A stretch of 13,974 nt of DNA from Pseudomonadota bacterium. Its GTDB lineage: Bacteria > Desulfobacterota > Desulfobacteria > Desulfobacterales > Desulfobacteraceae. The stretch is from NCBI GenBank assembly GCA_018816605.1, contig JAHIVS010000323.1, positions 1 through 13,974 on the forward strand, read 5' to 3'. Below are positions 13,861-13,974 of the stretch, one piece after another. The translations under genes were made by a program, and so were the position numbers. The notes under the pieces were generated by a model. The model ran no database searches, was not told the origin of the DNA, and worked only from the letters and a program-made list of their open reading frames with translations. The first letter of the stretch is position 1; each line of letters starts with the position of its first letter.

Positions 13861-13974
13861 ATGTCAGCTGGATTTGTTTTTATCGGTGGTATTAGCGGTG
13901 TGTTTTTCGGTATGGCCCTCATCTATCTGTCCATCAAAATCACGGCCGCAATTTCAGATCGATTTCCCGAACCA
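13861..13974 (+). CDS. Small membrane protein, probable OadG-type decarboxylase gamma subunit (partial, N-terminus)
   Basis: Only the first 38 codons are in the window; the frame is open at the right edge. One hydrophobic segment spans about residues 3-26 (FVFIGGISGVFFGMALIYLS), followed by KITAAISDRFPEP. A single helix with a Gly-rich GVFFGMALIYL stretch and an ISxxFPEP-like exit resembles the gamma subunit of sodium-pumping oxaloacetate/methylmalonyl-CoA-type decarboxylases, which anchors the carboxyltransferase to the membrane pump. The AAAAGGAG ribosome site (13845-13852) is strong with 8-base spacing, so the start is well supported. If correct, the next genes should encode a carboxyltransferase or biotin-carrier subunit and the OadB-type pump. 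The identification rests on a short sequence and is tentative; the gene itself is secure. Confidence 0.55.
   Translation, partial: MSAGFVFIGGISGVFFGMALIYLSIKITAAISDRFPEP

Noticed and set aside
1..13974. CRISPR array, tRNA, rRNA or complete insertion sequence
   Set aside because: I saw no regularly spaced direct repeats, no cloverleaf-like sequence and no transposase frame anywhere in the window.

Overview
The window looks like a chromosomal piece of a Gram-negative anaerobe, most likely a sulfate-reducing Desulfobacterota (Desulfobacterales-like). This is inferred from a periplasmic tetrahaem cytochrome c3, a tungsten-type aldehyde:ferredoxin oxidoreductase (AOR) paralogue with a ThiS-like partner, DivIVA and YggT beside type IV pilus retraction ATPases, and a probable membrane decarboxylase subunit. 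No single base pair fixes the taxonomy. The window has no rRNA, tRNA, CRISPR array, complete insertion sequence or phage gene.

Region 1 (1-6411, all minus strand) is one tightly packed run of seven genes. In transcription order they are yggT, divIVA, pilT, a pilU-like second retraction ATPase, a zinc-ribbon/pseudo-receiver protein, a membrane-anchored protein of unknown function, and a class A penicillin-binding protein (PBP1A type) that runs off the left edge. Two junctions are 4-base start/stop overlaps and one gap is 6 bases. Polar marking, pilus retraction and peptidoglycan synthesis therefore seem to be expressed together.

Region 2 (6412-6948) is a 537-base divergent intergenic region without a convincing gene. 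It holds four copies of the heptamer AATGGTT, three of them on or beside a promoter-like TTGACA-N17-TAGTAA, and an approximately 86-base imperfect inverted repeat that looks like a remnant of a small mobile element.

Region 3 (6949-10894, plus strand) holds the 712-residue AOR-family enzyme, a 65-residue ThiS/MoaD-like sulfur carrier ending in Gly-Gly, and a DEAD-box RNA helicase with a basic tail. The AOR and the carrier plausibly work together, since the W/Mo-pterin cofactor needs a sulfur carrier of this fold.

Region 4 (10895-12813, plus strand) holds a TatA/TatB-type subunit overlapping tatC, then a tetrahaem cytochrome c3 with a Sec-type signal peptide and a strong intrinsic terminator. 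Promoter-like sequences precede the tat pair and the cytochrome.

Region 5 (12889-13974) has an IclR-family regulator on the minus strand. Divergent from it is the first 38 codons of a small membrane protein resembling the gamma subunit (OadG type) of sodium-pumping decarboxylases. A perfect 6-5-6 palindrome overlaps the promoter-like sequence of the divergent gene and is a good candidate operator for the IclR protein.
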